DNA of 49,186 bases from Burkholderiales bacterium (GCA_014860355.1 JACZJV010000135.1:1-49186), one strand, 5' to 3'; positions 17,576-26,616 are shown, numbered from the stretch's first letter. Notes: generated by a model not told the origin, from the letters alone. Program-made: numbers and translations.

Positions 17576-17604
17576 AGGCGGTTTCGGCGCTGCCGAAACC
17601 GCCT
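17576..17604. repeat. Perfect hairpin without T-tract in divergent gap
   Basis: A 13-base stem, AGGCGGTTTCGGC (17576-17588) with its complement (17592-17604), and a GCT loop. It lies between the divergent Rieske and xseB genes. A weaker hairpin (GGAAGGG...CCCTTCC, 17529-17548) precedes it. With no T-run on either strand and no gene ending here, it is not an obvious terminator. It may be an operator or a dispersed palindrome. Confidence 0.6.
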
Positions 17605-17655
17605 GAAGTCAGTCGGCAAAAGGCCAATATTTCAGAATTTTACCGCGTTTTTGAT

Positions 17656-17685
17656 TTGACTGGCAGGGTGGAGTTCAGCTATTTT
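17656..17685 (+). promoter_or_regulatory. Candidate promoter for xseB-ispA-dxs
   Basis: TTGACT (17656-17661), an 18-base spacer and TATTTT (17680-17685), 27 bases before the xseB start. Weak -10, read by eye. Confidence 0.35.
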
Positions 17686-17712
17686 CTCCTTTTATAAGGT
17701 TTTGCTCCGATC

Positions 17713-17967
17713 ATGCCCAAATCGCCCAAGTCAGCCTCCGCCGGCGGCGAGTCCCTCAGTTTTGAAACCGCGCTGGCGGAATTGGAAAAGCTCGTGGCCG
17801 GCATGGAATCGGGACAACTCTCCCTGGAGCAGTCCCTCGCCGCGCACAAGCGCGGCCTCGAACTCGCACAATACTGCCAGGCCAAGCTTAGCCAGGCCCA
17901 GCAGCAGGTGCAGATACTCGAAGCCAATACCCTGCAAGCGTTCCCTGGTGCCGAACAGGACAACTGA
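17713..17967 (+). CDS. xseB: Exodeoxyribonuclease VII small subunit
   Basis: An 84-residue helical subunit that assembles with XseA to degrade single-stranded DNA. The family signature FETALAELEKLVAGMESGQLSLEQSLA is followed by a second helix, KRGLELAQYCQAKLSQAQQQVQ. Length is normal. It overlaps the start proposed for ispA and belongs to the common xseB-ispA-dxs arrangement. No xseA is visible in the window. Confidence 0.95.
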   Translation: MPKSPKSASAGGESLSFETALAELEKLVAGMESGQLSLEQSLAAHKRGLELAQYCQAKLSQAQQQVQILEANTLQAFPGAEQDN

Positions 17968-18850
17968 TTTTGCCGCCTGGATGAGCGCAATCCAGGCGCG
18001 CATGGAGACCGCGCTGCAGCGTTTCCTGCCGGCGCCGGAAATCGTGCCCGAGCGCTTGCACCGGGCCATGCGCTACGCCGTGCTGGGCGGGGGCAAACGC
18101 GTGCGCCCATTGCTCGCCTTTGCCGCGGGCGAACTGGCCGAAGCGGATCCGGCGCGGCTCGAGATAGTGGCCGCCGCCGTCGAGATAGTCCACGCCTATT
18201 CCCTGGTGCACGATGACATGCCGTGCATGGACAACGATGTACTGCGGCGTGGCAGGCCCACCTGCCACGTCGAATTCGACGATGCCACTGCGCTGCTGGC
18301 AGGCGATGCGCTGCAGCCGCTTGCATTTCAGCTGCTGGCTGAACACGTGCTCGCCGATAGTCCCGCGGCGCAGATCGAAATGCTGAAAATCCTGGCGATG
18401 GCCTGCGGCTCCCGCGGTATGGCCGGCGGCCAGGCGATAGACCTCGCCAGCGTGGGCAAGACACTCAGCCTGCCCGAACTCGAATTCATGCATATTCACA
18501 AGACCGGGGCGCTGATCCGCGCCGCGGCCGTGCTGGGCGCGTGCTGCGGCAGCGGCCTGGACGCGCACGAGTTCGGCCGGCTGGAGCGTTACGCCAATAC
18601 GGTGGGCCTGGCGTTCCAGGTGGTGGATGACGTGCTCGATTGCGACGCGAGCACGGCTACCCTGGGAAAAACCGCCGGAAAAGACGCCGCGCAGGCGAAG
18701 CCGACTTATGTCAGCATACTGGGGTTGACGCGCGCACGCGCGCTCGCAGACGAGTTGCGCGCCGAGGCGCATGCGGCGATCTCGTCGTTTGGCGCGAGTG
18801 CGGCGCGCCTGCGCGAACTGGCGGACTTCATCGTGCTGCGCAAGTTCTGA
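17948..18850 (+). CDS. ispA: Farnesyl diphosphate synthase (short-chain trans-prenyltransferase)
   Basis: A 300-residue enzyme condensing IPP with DMAPP and GPP to give farnesyl diphosphate, the precursor of undecaprenyl carrier lipid and quinone side chains. The first Asp-rich motif is DDMPCMDND and the second is [15 protein letters not shown] binds IPP and [14 protein letters not shown] lies at the end of the active site. The start is uncertain: GTG at 17948 gives the usual length and the TDFAAW N-terminus but overlaps xseB by 20 bases, while ATG at 17981 would give 289 residues without overlap. Neither has a clear Shine-Dalgarno sequence. It lies upstream of dxs, so precursor supply and use are co-encoded. 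Confidence 0.93.
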   Translation: MPNRTTDFAAWMSAIQARMETALQRFLPAPEIVPERLHRAMRYAVLGGGKRVRPLLAFAAGELAEADPARLEIVAAAVEIVHAYSLVHDDMPCMDNDVLRRGRPTCHVEFDDATALLAGDALQPLAFQLLAEHVLADSPAAQIEMLKILAMACGSRGMAGGQAIDLASVGKTLSLPELEFMHIHKTGALIRAAAVLGACCGSGLDAHEFGRLERYANTVGLAFQVVDDVLDCDASTATLGKTAGKDAAQAKPTYVSILGLTRARALADELRAEAHAAISSFGASAARLRELADFIVLRKF

Positions 18851-18920
18851 ATCCAATTTTGTAAAGTCCAACGTGAATAGCGAACGCGCGCATGAGCTGC
18901 AGAGCCAATTCGATCCGGCA

Positions 18921-20768
18921 ATGTACGAGCTGCTGAAGACCATAGGCAGCCCGGCCGAGCTGCGCGCGCTGGAGCGGCGCCATCTGTCGCGGCTGGCCGA
19001 GGAACTGCGCGCGTACATCATCGAGTCGGTGAGCCAGACCGGCGGCCACCTGTCGTCCAATCTGGGGACGGTGGAACTCACCATCGCGCTGCATTACGTT
19101 TTCAATACGCCGCACGACCGGCTGGTATGGGACGTGGGCCACCAGACCTACGCACACAAGATCCTCACCGGCAGGCGCGAGGGCATGGCCCGGCTGCGCA
19201 TGCACGGCGGCATCTCCGGCTTTCCGCGGCGCGCCGAAAGCGAATACGACACGTTCGGCACGGCGCACTCCAGCACTTCCATTTCGGCGGCGCTGGGCAT
19301 GGCGCAGGCGGCCAAGCTGCGCGGCGAGACCCGGCGCGCGGTAGCGATCATCGGCGACGGCGCAATGTCCGCCGGTATGGCGTTCGAGGCGATGAACAAC
19401 GCCGGCGTGACCGATACCGACCTGCTGGTGGTGCTCAATGACAACGACATGTCGATCTCGCGCCCGGTGGGCGGGCTCAACAAATACCTGGCGCGGCTGC
19501 TCTCGGGGGGGCTGTACGGCGCTGCGCGCAAGGCGAGCGAAGCGGTGCTCGGAAAGGTGCCGCAGCTGTGGGAACTCGCCAAGCGCGTCGAGGAACATGC
19601 CAAGGGCATGGTAGTGCCTTCCACCATGTTCGAGGAGTTCGGTTTCAACTATATCGGCCCGATCGACGGGCACGACCTCGACTCGCTCATTCCTACGTTG
19701 AAAAACATCGGCGAACTGAAAGGCCCGCAGTTCCTGCACGTGGTGACGAAGAAGGGCCAGGGTTACAAACTGGCCGAAGCCGATCCGGTGCTCTACCACG
19801 GCGTGTCGAAGTTCAAACCCGATGCGGGCATAATCGGCGGCAAGCTTGGCGGCAAGCCGTCCTACACGCAGGTTTTCGGCGACTGGCTGTGCGACATGGC
19901 GGCGCTCGATAAGCGCCTCGTAGGCATTACGCCCGCAATGTGCGAGGGCTCGGGCCTAGTGCGTTTCGCGCGGGAATACCCCGAGCGCTACTTCGACGTC
20001 GGCATCGCCGAGCAGCACGCGCTTACCTTTGCCGCCGGGCTCGCCTGCGAGGGGATGAAGCCGGTGGTCGCCATCTATTCGACGTTTTTGCAGCGCGCCT
20101 ACGATCAGCTTATCCACGACGTGGCGATCCAGAATCTGCCGGTGGTGTTCGCGCTCGATCGTGCCGGGCTGGTCGGCGCCGACGGCGCCACGCACAACGG
20201 CGCTTTCGATCTCGCCTACCTGCGCTGCATTCCGAATCTTACGGTAATGGCACCTGCCGACGAGAACGAATGCCGGCAGATGCTCTACACCGCGTTCCAG
20301 ATGAATGCACCGGCGGCAGTGCGCTATCCGCGCGGCATCGGCCCGGGAGCCGAGGTGCACAAGAAGATGCAGGCCTTGCCGCTGGGGGTAGGCGAACTGC
20401 GCCGCAAGGGCGCGAAAGTCGCGATCCTCGCTTTCGGCAGCATGCTTACGCCCGCTTTAGAGGCCGCCGAGGAACTCGATGCGACGGTAGCCAACATGCG
20501 CTTCGTCAAGCCTTTGGACGAAACCTTGGTCAAGCAGCTCGCGCAAGACCATGATTTGCTGGTGACGGTGGAGGAGGGTTCGGTGATGGGCGGCGCCGGC
20601 AGCGCAGTAGCCGAGTGTCTGGCTGGCGCGGGTCTGGCGCGCCAGCTCCTGCACCTGGGCCTTCCGGACCGGTTCGTCGACCACGGCGATACCGCTGTGC
20701 TGCTATCCGAGGTCGGATTGGACAAGGCGGGACTGCTCGCCGCGATAAGGTCGCGCCTCGCGCTATAG
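18921..20768 (+). CDS. dxs: 1-deoxy-D-xylulose-5-phosphate synthase
   Basis: A 615-residue thiamine-diphosphate enzyme making DXP from pyruvate and glyceraldehyde-3-phosphate, the first step of the MEP isoprenoid pathway. Visible features are GGHLSSNLG and the active-site His region [18 protein letters not shown], the ThDP/Mg motif [18 protein letters not shown], and the transketolase-like [18 protein letters not shown] with the catalytic Glu. The ATG at 18921 ([14 protein letters not shown]) matches the usual N-terminus and length; GTG at 18873 would add 16 residues. The last enzyme of the pathway, ispH, is also in this window at 45.2 kb. Confidence 0.96.
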   Translation: MYELLKTIGSPAELRALERRHLSRLAEELRAYIIESVSQTGGHLSSNLGTVELTIALHYVFNTPHDRLVWDVGHQTYAHKILTGRREGMARLRMHGGISGFPRRAESEYDTFGTAHSSTSISAALGMAQAAKLRGETRRAVAIIGDGAMSAGMAFEAMNNAGVTDTDLLVVLNDNDMSISRPVGGLNKYLARLLSGGLYGAARKASEAVLGKVPQLWELAKRVEEHAKGMVVPSTMFEEFGFNYIGPIDGHDLDSLIPTLKNIGELKGPQFLHVVTKKGQGYKLAEADPVLYHGVSKFKPDAGIIGGKLGGKPSYTQVFGDWLCDMAALDKRLVGITPAMCEGSGLVRFAREYPERYFDVGIAEQHALTFAAGLACEGMKPVVAIYSTFLQRAYDQLIHDVAIQNLPVVFALDRAGLVGADGATHNGAFDLAYLRCIPNLTVMAPADENECRQMLYTAFQMNAPAAVRYPRGIGPGAEVHKKMQALPLGVGELRRKGAKVAILAFGSMLTPALEAAEELDATVANMRFVKPLDETLVKQLAQDHDLLVTVEEGSVMGGAGSAVAECLAGAGLARQLLHLGLPDRFVDHGDTAVLLSEVGLDKAGLLAAIRSRLAL

Positions 20769-20852
20769 GCGATTGCGGCGAGACTCCGGCTTTCGGCTGC
20801 GGGAAATATCCCCTCATCCTGTAGCCATCCCGGGCGCCGGGCGCATTTCGGT

Positions 20853-20870
20853 ATCATGTTAAAATATCGT
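20853..20870 (+). promoter_or_regulatory. Zur-box-like sequence upstream of folE2
   Basis: ATGTTAAAATAT (20856-20867) matches 10 of 12 bases of the ATGTTATAACAT core described for Zur operators. It lies about 50 bases before the folE2 start and also contains a possible -10 (TAAAAT). folE2 is Zur-controlled in some bacteria. The match is AT-rich and could be chance. Confidence 0.2.
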
Positions 20871-20917
20871 AGTCGTCGCGGCGGCAGCGCCGCCACCTTC
20901 CATGGAAAGGTTTCCTC

Positions 20918-21727
20918 ATGAATACCCGTGACCCGCTGACCATCGCCGACGTGCAAAGCTCGAAGGACACGCGCCGGCTCGCCATCGACCAGGTCGGCAT
21001 AAAGTCCATCCGCCATCCGGTCAAGGTAAGCGAGCGCACCGGGGGCGTGCAGCACACCATAGCAACGTTCAACATGTACGTACGTCTGCCGCACCATTTC
21101 AAGGGTACGCACATGTCGCGCTTCGTCGAGATCCTCAACGCGCACGAGCGCGAGATCTCGGTCGAAACCTTCAGGCGCATGCTGGACGAGATGATGGAAA
21201 AACTCGAGGCGCAATCCGGCCATATCGAGATGAATTTCCCCTATTTCGTCAACAAGGCGGCGCCGGTGTCCAAGGTGGAAAGCCTGATGGACTACGACGT
21301 CACTTTCGTCGGCGATATCGATCAGGGGCGGCAGCGTTTCGCCATGAAAGTGCTGGTGCCGGTAACCAGCCTGTGTCCATGCTCGAAGAAAATATCCGCC
21401 TACGGCGCGCACAACCAGCGCTCGCATGTCACGGTCACTGCGCGCACCAGCGGCTTCGTCTGGATCGAGGACATCGTCGACGTGGTCGAGAAGCAGGCTT
21501 CGTGCGAACTATATGGCCTGCTCAAGCGCCCGGACGAGAAACTCGTGACCGAGCGCGCCTACGACAACCCCAAGTTCGTCGAAGACATGGTGCGCGACGT
21601 CGCCGCAGTGCTGAACAAGGACGAGCGCATCGATTGGTATGTGGTGGAGTCGGAAAACTTCGAATCCATCCACAACCATTCGGCCTATGCCCTGATAGAG
21701 CGCGACAAGAAAAAGGCCGCCGTCTGA
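20918..21727 (+). CDS. folE2: GTP cyclohydrolase FolE2 (type IB)
   Basis: A 269-residue enzyme converting GTP to dihydroneopterin triphosphate, the first step of folate synthesis. It is the FolE2/COG1469 type, which does not strictly need zinc. Signatures are [27 protein letters not shown], and [18 protein letters not shown] with the catalytic cysteine. The ATG at 20918 has AAAGG 9 bases upstream. It lies 149 bases after dxs, with possible regulatory sequence between. Together with folA and thyA it makes this region rich in folate genes, although they are on opposite strands. Length is normal. Confidence 0.95.
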   Translation: MNTRDPLTIADVQSSKDTRRLAIDQVGIKSIRHPVKVSERTGGVQHTIATFNMYVRLPHHFKGTHMSRFVEILNAHEREISVETFRRMLDEMMEKLEAQSGHIEMNFPYFVNKAAPVSKVESLMDYDVTFVGDIDQGRQRFAMKVLVPVTSLCPCSKKISAYGAHNQRSHVTVTARTSGFVWIEDIVDVVEKQASCELYGLLKRPDEKLVTERAYDNPKFVEDMVRDVAAVLNKDERIDWYVVESENFESIHNHSAYALIERDKKKAAV

Positions 21728-21775
21728 TCGACGCGGGCCGCAGGCGAAGATGCGCCGCGCGCAGGCTGGAATCCT

Positions 21776-22423
21776 TCAATAACGCCTGGTCAGCGTCATG
21801 CTCTGGCTGTCGCGCCGCATTTCCATGCGGTTGAGAAAGCTCATGCCCAGCAGGGTCAGCCCCATGGCGTCGCCCTCGCTCACCACCGCGTCGACATTGT
21901 TGAGCTCGATGTCGCCGATTTTCACCGTATCGAGCTTGACGCGATAGGCCGCGGCCAGGCCGTTGGCGGTCTGCACCTGGCCGCGCGCGCCCCGCAGGTA
22001 ATCGATCCCCAGGCGCTTCGCTTCGACCGCTGTCAGGGAGACAAAGGTGGCGCCGGTGTCCACCAGGAAGCGCACGCTGCCGCCGTTGATCGAACCCGCG
22101 GTGACGAAATGACCGCGCGCATCCGCCTTGAGGACTACGCTTTGCCTGCCCGGACCGGGAGCGAGGTAGGCACTACCCATGCGCAGCGTTCTTCTCCTTC
22201 CATCGATCTCGAAGCTGGCGGCATTCTTCTCGGTGCCGAGCAGGACCACGCCTTCGGCGGTCTTCTGCCCGGGCGCCAGAGTGCGCGGCTGGCCGCCGTC
22301 GATGACGACGATCGCGCGCGTGCCTACCAGGCCGACCAGGGCGACCTCGGCTGCCAAGCCCGGCGGTGCCAACAGCGCCAGTGCGAGCACGGCCATTATC
22401 CGCCGCAAATTTGTAGTGATCAT
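21776..22423 (-). CDS. Secreted retropepsin-like aspartic protease (clan AA, TIGR02281-type)
   Basis: A 215-residue protein with an N-terminal signal or membrane anchor (RRIMAVLALALLAPPGLAA, cleavage near residue 25). A beta-rich region follows, then a single aspartic-protease half with the active site FLVDTGATFVSL (near residue 120) and the downstream hydrophobic LLGMSFLNRMEM. As in retropepsins, a homodimer would be needed for activity. The catalytic domain should face the periplasm. The target is unknown. It lies 92 bases after the TonB-C gene on the same strand and converges with folE2, 48 bases apart. Confidence 0.85.
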   Translation of the reverse strand: MITTNLRRIMAVLALALLAPPGLAAEVALVGLVGTRAIVVIDGGQPRTLAPGQKTAEGVVLLGTEKNAASFEIDGRRRTLRMGSAYLAPGPGRQSVVLKADARGHFVTAGSINGGSVRFLVDTGATFVSLTAVEAKRLGIDYLRGARGQVQTANGLAAAYRVKLDTVKIGDIELNNVDAVVSEGDAMGLTLLGMSFLNRMEMRRDSQSMTLTRRY

Positions 22424-22515
22424 TTCTTCAGCAGCCCCGGGCTATTTTGCCACATCAATTCGCTGCGGTCTGATTGAGGGGACGCGCCGAGAATTGTCCC
22501 ATCGCGCCGTTGCAG

Positions 22516-23163
22516 TCAGGTACCGGCGCCCGACGATGCTCCGGGCGGCGCTATCCGGTCGTCCTCGTAGCTGACCTCGATACGCATCAAGGAAGCGACG
22601 CGCCGGCCATCGAGCTCCCCCGGCGTAAAGCGCAGCTTCTTGAACGCCGCGACCGCTGCTCTGGAAAAAATCTCGGGCAGGTCGGTCTTTTCGACCTCGA
22701 TGGAAACCACATAGCCGAGTTCGTTGATCCACAGCTTCAGCACGACTGTCCCCGCCGCCATGATCGGCCTTAGCTCCGGTGCATCCAATTCGGGCGGGTC
22801 GACGGGCCGGGGACGTTTTGACAGCTGATCGGCAGTGTAATAGCGGGTGGTCGCGGGGAGAGGGTGCTGGCCGATGCCCTCTGCGCGCAGCGGCCCCGGA
22901 CGCTGTTCGGCGCCGATGGCGCGCGCAGGCGCCGCCCCGCCTTTTCCATCGGTGGATAGTCCGGGCGGCGCGAGCGCGCCCTGGTCTTCTGGCGCCAGCA
23001 TCGCGCTGAGCGCGGATGCAGGCACCGGCATCTGCGCGCCCGGCGGCGCAGTCCCGGAAACGCCGGTGACAACGCCCAGGTAGGGCGGGACCAAGAGTGC
23101 CGCATGCAACAGGCAGGAGAACAGCGATGCGGCATACAAGCGCTTCCAATCGGCGCTAGTCAT
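22516..23163 (-). CDS. TonB C-terminal-domain protein (energy-transducer-like)
   Basis: A 215-residue protein with one N-terminal membrane helix (LYAASLFSCLLHAALLVPPYLGVV), a Pro/Gly/Ala-rich periplasmic linker, and a C-terminal TonB-like domain (AGTVVLKLWINELGYVVSIEVEKTDLPEIFSRAAVAAFKKLRFTPGELDGRRV). It lacks a long Pro-Lys rich spacer, and no ExbB/ExbD or outer-membrane receptor gene is adjacent, so a role in receptor energising is uncertain. The start is placed at ATG 23163; a TTG at 23241 would add 26 residues without hydrophobic character. It is divergent from the pilus operon. Confidence 0.78.
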   Translation of the reverse strand: MTSADWKRLYAASLFSCLLHAALLVPPYLGVVTGVSGTAPPGAQMPVPASALSAMLAPEDQGALAPPGLSTDGKGGAAPARAIGAEQRPGPLRAEGIGQHPLPATTRYYTADQLSKRPRPVDPPELDAPELRPIMAAGTVVLKLWINELGYVVSIEVEKTDLPEIFSRAAVAAFKKLRFTPGELDGRRVASLMRIEVSYEDDRIAPPGASSGAGT

Positions 23164-23258
23164 CAGCGTCGCGCCGGGTTCGCCACAGCATCCGAGCGAG
23201 AATTCTGCGGCGGGAATCGACCGTTCATGCGAGAGAATCAACCATTTGTCGCCGAAAC

Positions 23259-23286
23259 TTTACTGGAATCGTGATCGGACTATTAT
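23259..23286 (+). promoter_or_regulatory. Candidate promoter for the pilus operon
   Basis: TTTACT (23259-23264), a 16-base spacer and TATTAT (23281-23286) in the 302-base divergent gap 23164-23465. The leader would be about 170 bases. I searched for a sigma54 site (TGGCAC-N5-TTGCA), which often drives pilins, and saw no convincing match. Confidence 0.25.
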
Positions 23287-23465
23287 TCCATCAAGCGCTG
23301 TCAGGCTAGCGCCGATTGCGCCAGTGAAGCAAGCGGCGTTTCCTCCGACCCGAAGGGAGTGCAAATGATCTGCAATGCTGTGGCGAGAATATCACCGCCT
23401 ATGGTCCGCCTGGGATAGAAACCTTAGAATCGATGTTTTCCCATGCACGCCCAAAGGAGTTGGCC

Positions 23466-23861
23466 ATGAAAACAGCAAGAGGTTTCACGCTGATCGAGTT
23501 GATGATCGTGATCGTGGTGATTTCAATACTCATGGCTGTGGCCATTCCCGCCTATACCAGCTATGTGACGCGCGGAAAACTCATAGAAGCCACCTCGGGA
23601 CTGTCGGAGGGACGGGTGAAAATGGAGCAGTTTTTCCAGGATAACCGGACCTACACAGGCGGGCCGGCCCCCGCGGCGACCACTAATTTTACTTTTGCCG
23701 TGAGCAACCTTTCGAACACCAGCTACACCATCACCGCGACCGGCAAAGGCAGCCTGTCGGGATACAGCTACAGCATCAACGAGAGCAACACGAAGTCGTC
23801 CAACACCCCCTGGGGCAACAAGACGAGCTGCTGGGTGATAAAGAAGGGGGGTGAGTGTTGA
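23466..23861 (+). CDS. pilE: Type IV pilin, PilE-like
   Basis: A 131-residue type IVa pilin-like protein. The short basic leader MKTARG ends at the prepilin peptidase site G|FTLIELMIVIVVISILMAVAIPAY, with Glu5 present. A short globular domain follows, with a C-terminal cysteine pair (SCWVIKKGGEC) that would close the D-region disulfide. The ATG at 23466 has AAAGGAG 10 bases upstream. It is the first gene of the cluster; the others are minor-pilin-like, so this could be the PilE minor subunit rather than the major pilin. The stop overlaps the next start. Confidence 0.9.
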   Translation: MKTARGFTLIELMIVIVVISILMAVAIPAYTSYVTRGKLIEATSGLSEGRVKMEQFFQDNRTYTGGPAPAATTNFTFAVSNLSNTSYTITATGKGSLSGYSYSINESNTKSSNTPWGNKTSCWVIKKGGEC

Positions 23862-24460
23862 GCTCGTTTCACTACAGAAAATCCCTGGGATTTTCGCTGG
23901 CCGAGTTGATGATGGGCATTCTGATCATGGGCGTCCTCGTGTCCCTGGCCATGCCCGGCCTGCGCGACATGCTGCGCAATGCCGAGGTTCGCAACGCGGC
24001 CGAGTCCATTGCCAACGGGCTGCAACGCGCACGCGCTGAAGCCGTGGCGCGCAATGCCAACGTCGAATTCGTCCTGGGGACCGAGTTCGTCCCGGGGACC
24101 GGGTTCGTCGCAGGCACGCCGTCGTCCTGGGTCGTGCGCGCGGTAGCCGCGCCGAATCCGCCGATTGAGTCGAGGTCAGGCAGCGAAGGCTCCGGCAGCG
24201 TTACAGTCACCGCCCTGGCCGCTGATTTGCCGGTCACAGTCCCGGCGACGTTTGCCGATTTGACCCCAGCGACTACCGTCACTTTCAACAATTTTGGCGG
24301 AACCCTGGCAGTCAATGCGGACGCATCTGTCGCGCTCGCGCGTATCGACGTGACTGCCTTGGAAGCCACCCAGAGTTTGCGCGTCGGGATCGAAGTTGGC
24401 GGCGCACCCAAAATGTGCGATCCCGGTCTGGCTGCAGGTTCCAGTCCGCGCGCATGCTAA
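23855..24460 (+). CDS. fimT: Minor pilin FimT/GspH-like
   Basis: A 201-residue prepilin with leader MLSSFHYRKSLG and cleavage before FSLAELMMGILIMGVLVSLAMPGL (Glu5 present). It then has the GspH/FimT pattern RDMLRNAEVRNAAESIANGLQRARAEAVARN. The start is GTG at 23855, overlapping pilE by 7 bases. FimT proteins prime pilus assembly, and in some bacteria bind DNA during uptake. Residues 72-89 consist of three in-frame six-residue units (FVLGTE, FVPGTG, FVAGTP) from an 18-base tandem repeat, which lengthens a surface loop. The C-terminus ends in a cysteine (SPRAC). Confidence 0.85.
   Translation: MLSSFHYRKSLGFSLAELMMGILIMGVLVSLAMPGLRDMLRNAEVRNAAESIANGLQRARAEAVARNANVEFVLGTEFVPGTGFVAGTPSSWVVRAVAAPNPPIESRSGSEGSGSVTVTALAADLPVTVPATFADLTPATTVTFNNFGGTLAVNADASVALARIDVTALEATQSLRVGIEVGGAPKMCDPGLAAGSSPRAC
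24068..24121 (+). repeat. 18-base tandem repeat inside fimT, three units
   Basis: Units 24068-24085, 24086-24103 and 24104-24121 encode F-V-x-G-T-x three times. The first two differ at only two bases (TTCGTCCTGGGGACCGAG and TTCGTCCCGGGGACCGGG); the third has drifted. The repeat keeps the reading frame. Confidence 0.85.
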
Positions 24461-24474
24461 CCGGAGCAAAAATC

Positions 24475-24864
24475 GTGTACACGCAAAAGACTCGCTCTCC
24501 GAAATCCGCGCAACAGGGTGTGGTACTGCTCGAGGCCCTGATTGCCATCCTGCTTTTTTCCATGGGCGTGCTGGCCGTAGTCGGTTTGCAGGCGGCGATG
24601 ATCAAGAACACCGCTGATTCCAAATACCGCGCCGATGCCGCTTATATCGCCCAGCAGAGGATAGGCATGATGTGGTCGGACCCCGCCAATCTTGCCGACT
24701 ACCTCGAGGACAATACCGATATCTCCGAGTTGCTGCCGGCCGGCCAGCGGTCGGTCACCCAGTCGGCCCCAGGCCAGTTCACGGTTACGGTCACCTGGCA
24801 GCAGCCGGGCGGCGGCGAGACGCAGCACAATTTCACCACCACCGCGCGCATCACGGGGGGCTAG
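24475..24864 (+). CDS. pilV: Minor pilin PilV-like
   Basis: A 129-residue prepilin. The leader VYTQKTRSPKSAQQG is cut before VVLLEALIAILLFSMGVLAVVGLQ, with Glu5 present, as in PilV. The start is placed at GTG 24475 because GGAG lies 8 bases upstream; an ATG at 24454, overlapping the fimT stop, would add 7 residues. PilV joins the minor-pilin priming complex at the pilus tip. It is followed 4 bases later by pilW. Confidence 0.85.
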   Translation: MYTQKTRSPKSAQQGVVLLEALIAILLFSMGVLAVVGLQAAMIKNTADSKYRADAAYIAQQRIGMMWSDPANLADYLEDNTDISELLPAGQRSVTQSAPGQFTVTVTWQQPGGGETQHNFTTTARITGG

Positions 24865-24868
24865 AGCC

Positions 24869-25954
24869 ATGCAATCGAACAACAGGCGCGCGCCTGCATC
24901 CCAGGCCGGATTCACCCTGGTGGAAATCATGGTCGGTCTGGCCATAGGCATGCTCGCCATGGTGATCATCATCCAGGTCATTTCCGTTTTTGAAGCACAG
25001 AGGCGCACTACCGCAGGGACGGCGGATGCGCAAACCAATGGCGGCATCGCGCTATACAATATTTCGCGCGAGCTGCAGCTGGCAGGTTATCCGCTGGTGC
25101 CCGTGACCGCCTCGCCGCTGGAATGCACGACGCTGAGCATCAATGGCTCAGCGGACACGACTGTTCCCAACCGCCTCTCCCCTGCGGCTATTGTGGATGA
25201 CGTGGTGGGGGCCGGCGTCAACGCAAGTCCCAGCGACTTGCTGGTCCTGCGCTATGGTAGCGCTGGCATGGGCGGCGTTCCTACCCAGATTACCGCGATG
25301 GGCGCTCCGAGCGCGAACGACGCGACACTGATCACAAATTTTGGCTGCCAGGCGGGTGATATTTCGCTGATCACCAACGGAAATACCTGTGCCATGTCCA
25401 GGGTGACCGCCATCGCGGGTACCACGACCGCAACATTGGCCGATACGACCGGCGGAATCACCGGCGCTGATTTTTCCTGCATGGGAACCTGGACTGAGGT
25501 CACCTATGGCGTAAATAACGGCAATCTGGTACGCACGGTGGTGAATAATTTCGGCGCGGCCAGTAGCAACCCCGTCGTGGCGGGTATCGTCAATCTGCAG
25601 GTGCAGTACGGCATTTCCGCCGCGGCCAATTCCAACCAGGTCACCCAGTGGGTGGATGCGAGCGGTGCAACCTGGGGGGCGCCCACGGTGGCCAATCGCA
25701 ACCGGATCAAGAGCCTGCGCATCGCCGTAGTGGCGCGCAACGCGAAAACGGAGCCTAGCGTCGTGACCACCGCATGCAGCTCCGTCAATACGCCGGCGCC
25801 TACCGGCCTGTGCGCATGGGAGGGCAGCGCCCTCTCGCCGGCGCCGACCATCGACCTGAGCGCCGGAGATCCGAACTGGGGCAGATACCGCTACCGGGTG
25901 TTCGAAACCATTATTCCACTGCGCAACATGGTCTGGTCCAGGGATACGCTATGA
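24869..25954 (+). CDS. pilW: Minor pilin PilW-like
   Basis: A 361-residue prepilin with leader MQSNNRRAPASQAG and cleavage before FTLVEIMVGLAIGMLAMVIIIQVI (Glu5 present). A large beta-rich domain follows, ending RYRYRVFETIIPLRNMVW, the usual PilW C-terminus. Several cysteine pairs could form periplasmic disulfides. The ATG lies 4 bases after pilV, and the stop overlaps pilX (ATGA). PilW, PilX and PilV together recruit PilY1 to the pilus tip. Confidence 0.88.
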   Translation: MQSNNRRAPASQAGFTLVEIMVGLAIGMLAMVIIIQVISVFEAQRRTTAGTADAQTNGGIALYNISRELQLAGYPLVPVTASPLECTTLSINGSADTTVPNRLSPAAIVDDVVGAGVNASPSDLLVLRYGSAGMGGVPTQITAMGAPSANDATLITNFGCQAGDISLITNGNTCAMSRVTAIAGTTTATLADTTGGITGADFSCMGTWTEVTYGVNNGNLVRTVVNNFGAASSNPVVAGIVNLQVQYGISAAANSNQVTQWVDASGATWGAPTVANRNRIKSLRIAVVARNAKTEPSVVTTACSSVNTPAPTGLCAWEGSALSPAPTIDLSAGDPNWGRYRYRVFETIIPLRNMVWSRDTL

Positions 25955-26607
25955 AACTGCCGTCCACAGCCCGCTCGAGCGGGCGCCTCGGGAAGGAGCG
26001 CGGCGTGGTGCTGTTCTTTGCGCTCATTTCCCTGCTCGCAATCATGCTTGCGGCAGTCGCGCTGGTGCGCTCGGTGGATACCAGCACGATCATCGCCGGC
26101 AATCTCGCGTTCAAGCAGTCGGCCACCAGCTCCGGTGATGCCGGAACGGAAACCGCCGTCGCCTGGCTGAGCGCGGTAGAGGCGGCGGAAAACACCAAGA
26201 ACGTGCTGTCCGATACCACGCACGCCTTCAATATCGACAATGCGGCGGCGGGATACTATTCCAGCCTCAATCCCGGTCTCAGCCTGACCGCCACCACCGG
26301 CTTGAGAATCCAGTGGACCGACGCCGACAGCGTCCTCGTCCTGCCCGATCCCGACCCGGACAGCGGCAACAGCGTGCGCTATGTCATCCAGCGCATGTGT
26401 CGCACGCCGAATGTGGCGATTCAGAATGCCGACTGCCTGTTCAGCGGCGCCCTGCAGGACACCAATGGCAAGAACATCCCCCTACCCCAGGACATATGCA
26501 AAGGGTCCGGCTGCCCCGTAGCCGGCCAGACCCCCCAGATCCGCATCACCTCCCGGGTCACGGGTCCGCGCAACACCATCAGCTATGTGCAAGCCTTCGT
26601 CTATTAG
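25951..26607 (+). CDS. pilX: Minor pilin PilX-like
   Basis: A 218-residue prepilin-like protein. Leader MKLPSTARSSGRLGKERG, then VVLFFALISLLAIMLAAVALVRSVDTSTIIAGNLAFKQSA, the PilX N-terminal pattern. Position 5 after the cleavage site is Phe, not Glu, so it resembles GspK-like tip subunits that do not need the glutamate for assembly. The globular part has cysteines (MCRT, NADCLF, CKGSGCP) that could form disulfides. The start overlaps the pilW stop by 4 bases; pilY1 begins 9 bases after the stop. Confidence 0.85.
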   Translation: MKLPSTARSSGRLGKERGVVLFFALISLLAIMLAAVALVRSVDTSTIIAGNLAFKQSATSSGDAGTETAVAWLSAVEAAENTKNVLSDTTHAFNIDNAAAGYYSSLNPGLSLTATTGLRIQWTDADSVLVLPDPDPDSGNSVRYVIQRMCRTPNVAIQNADCLFSGALQDTNGKNIPLPQDICKGSGCPVAGQTPQIRITSRVTGPRNTISYVQAFVY

Positions 26608-26616
26608 GATGCAACC

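Noticed and set aside
23164..23465. A sigma54 promoter for pilE
   Set aside because: No TGGC-N8-TTGC arrangement with correct spacing was found on the plus strand.
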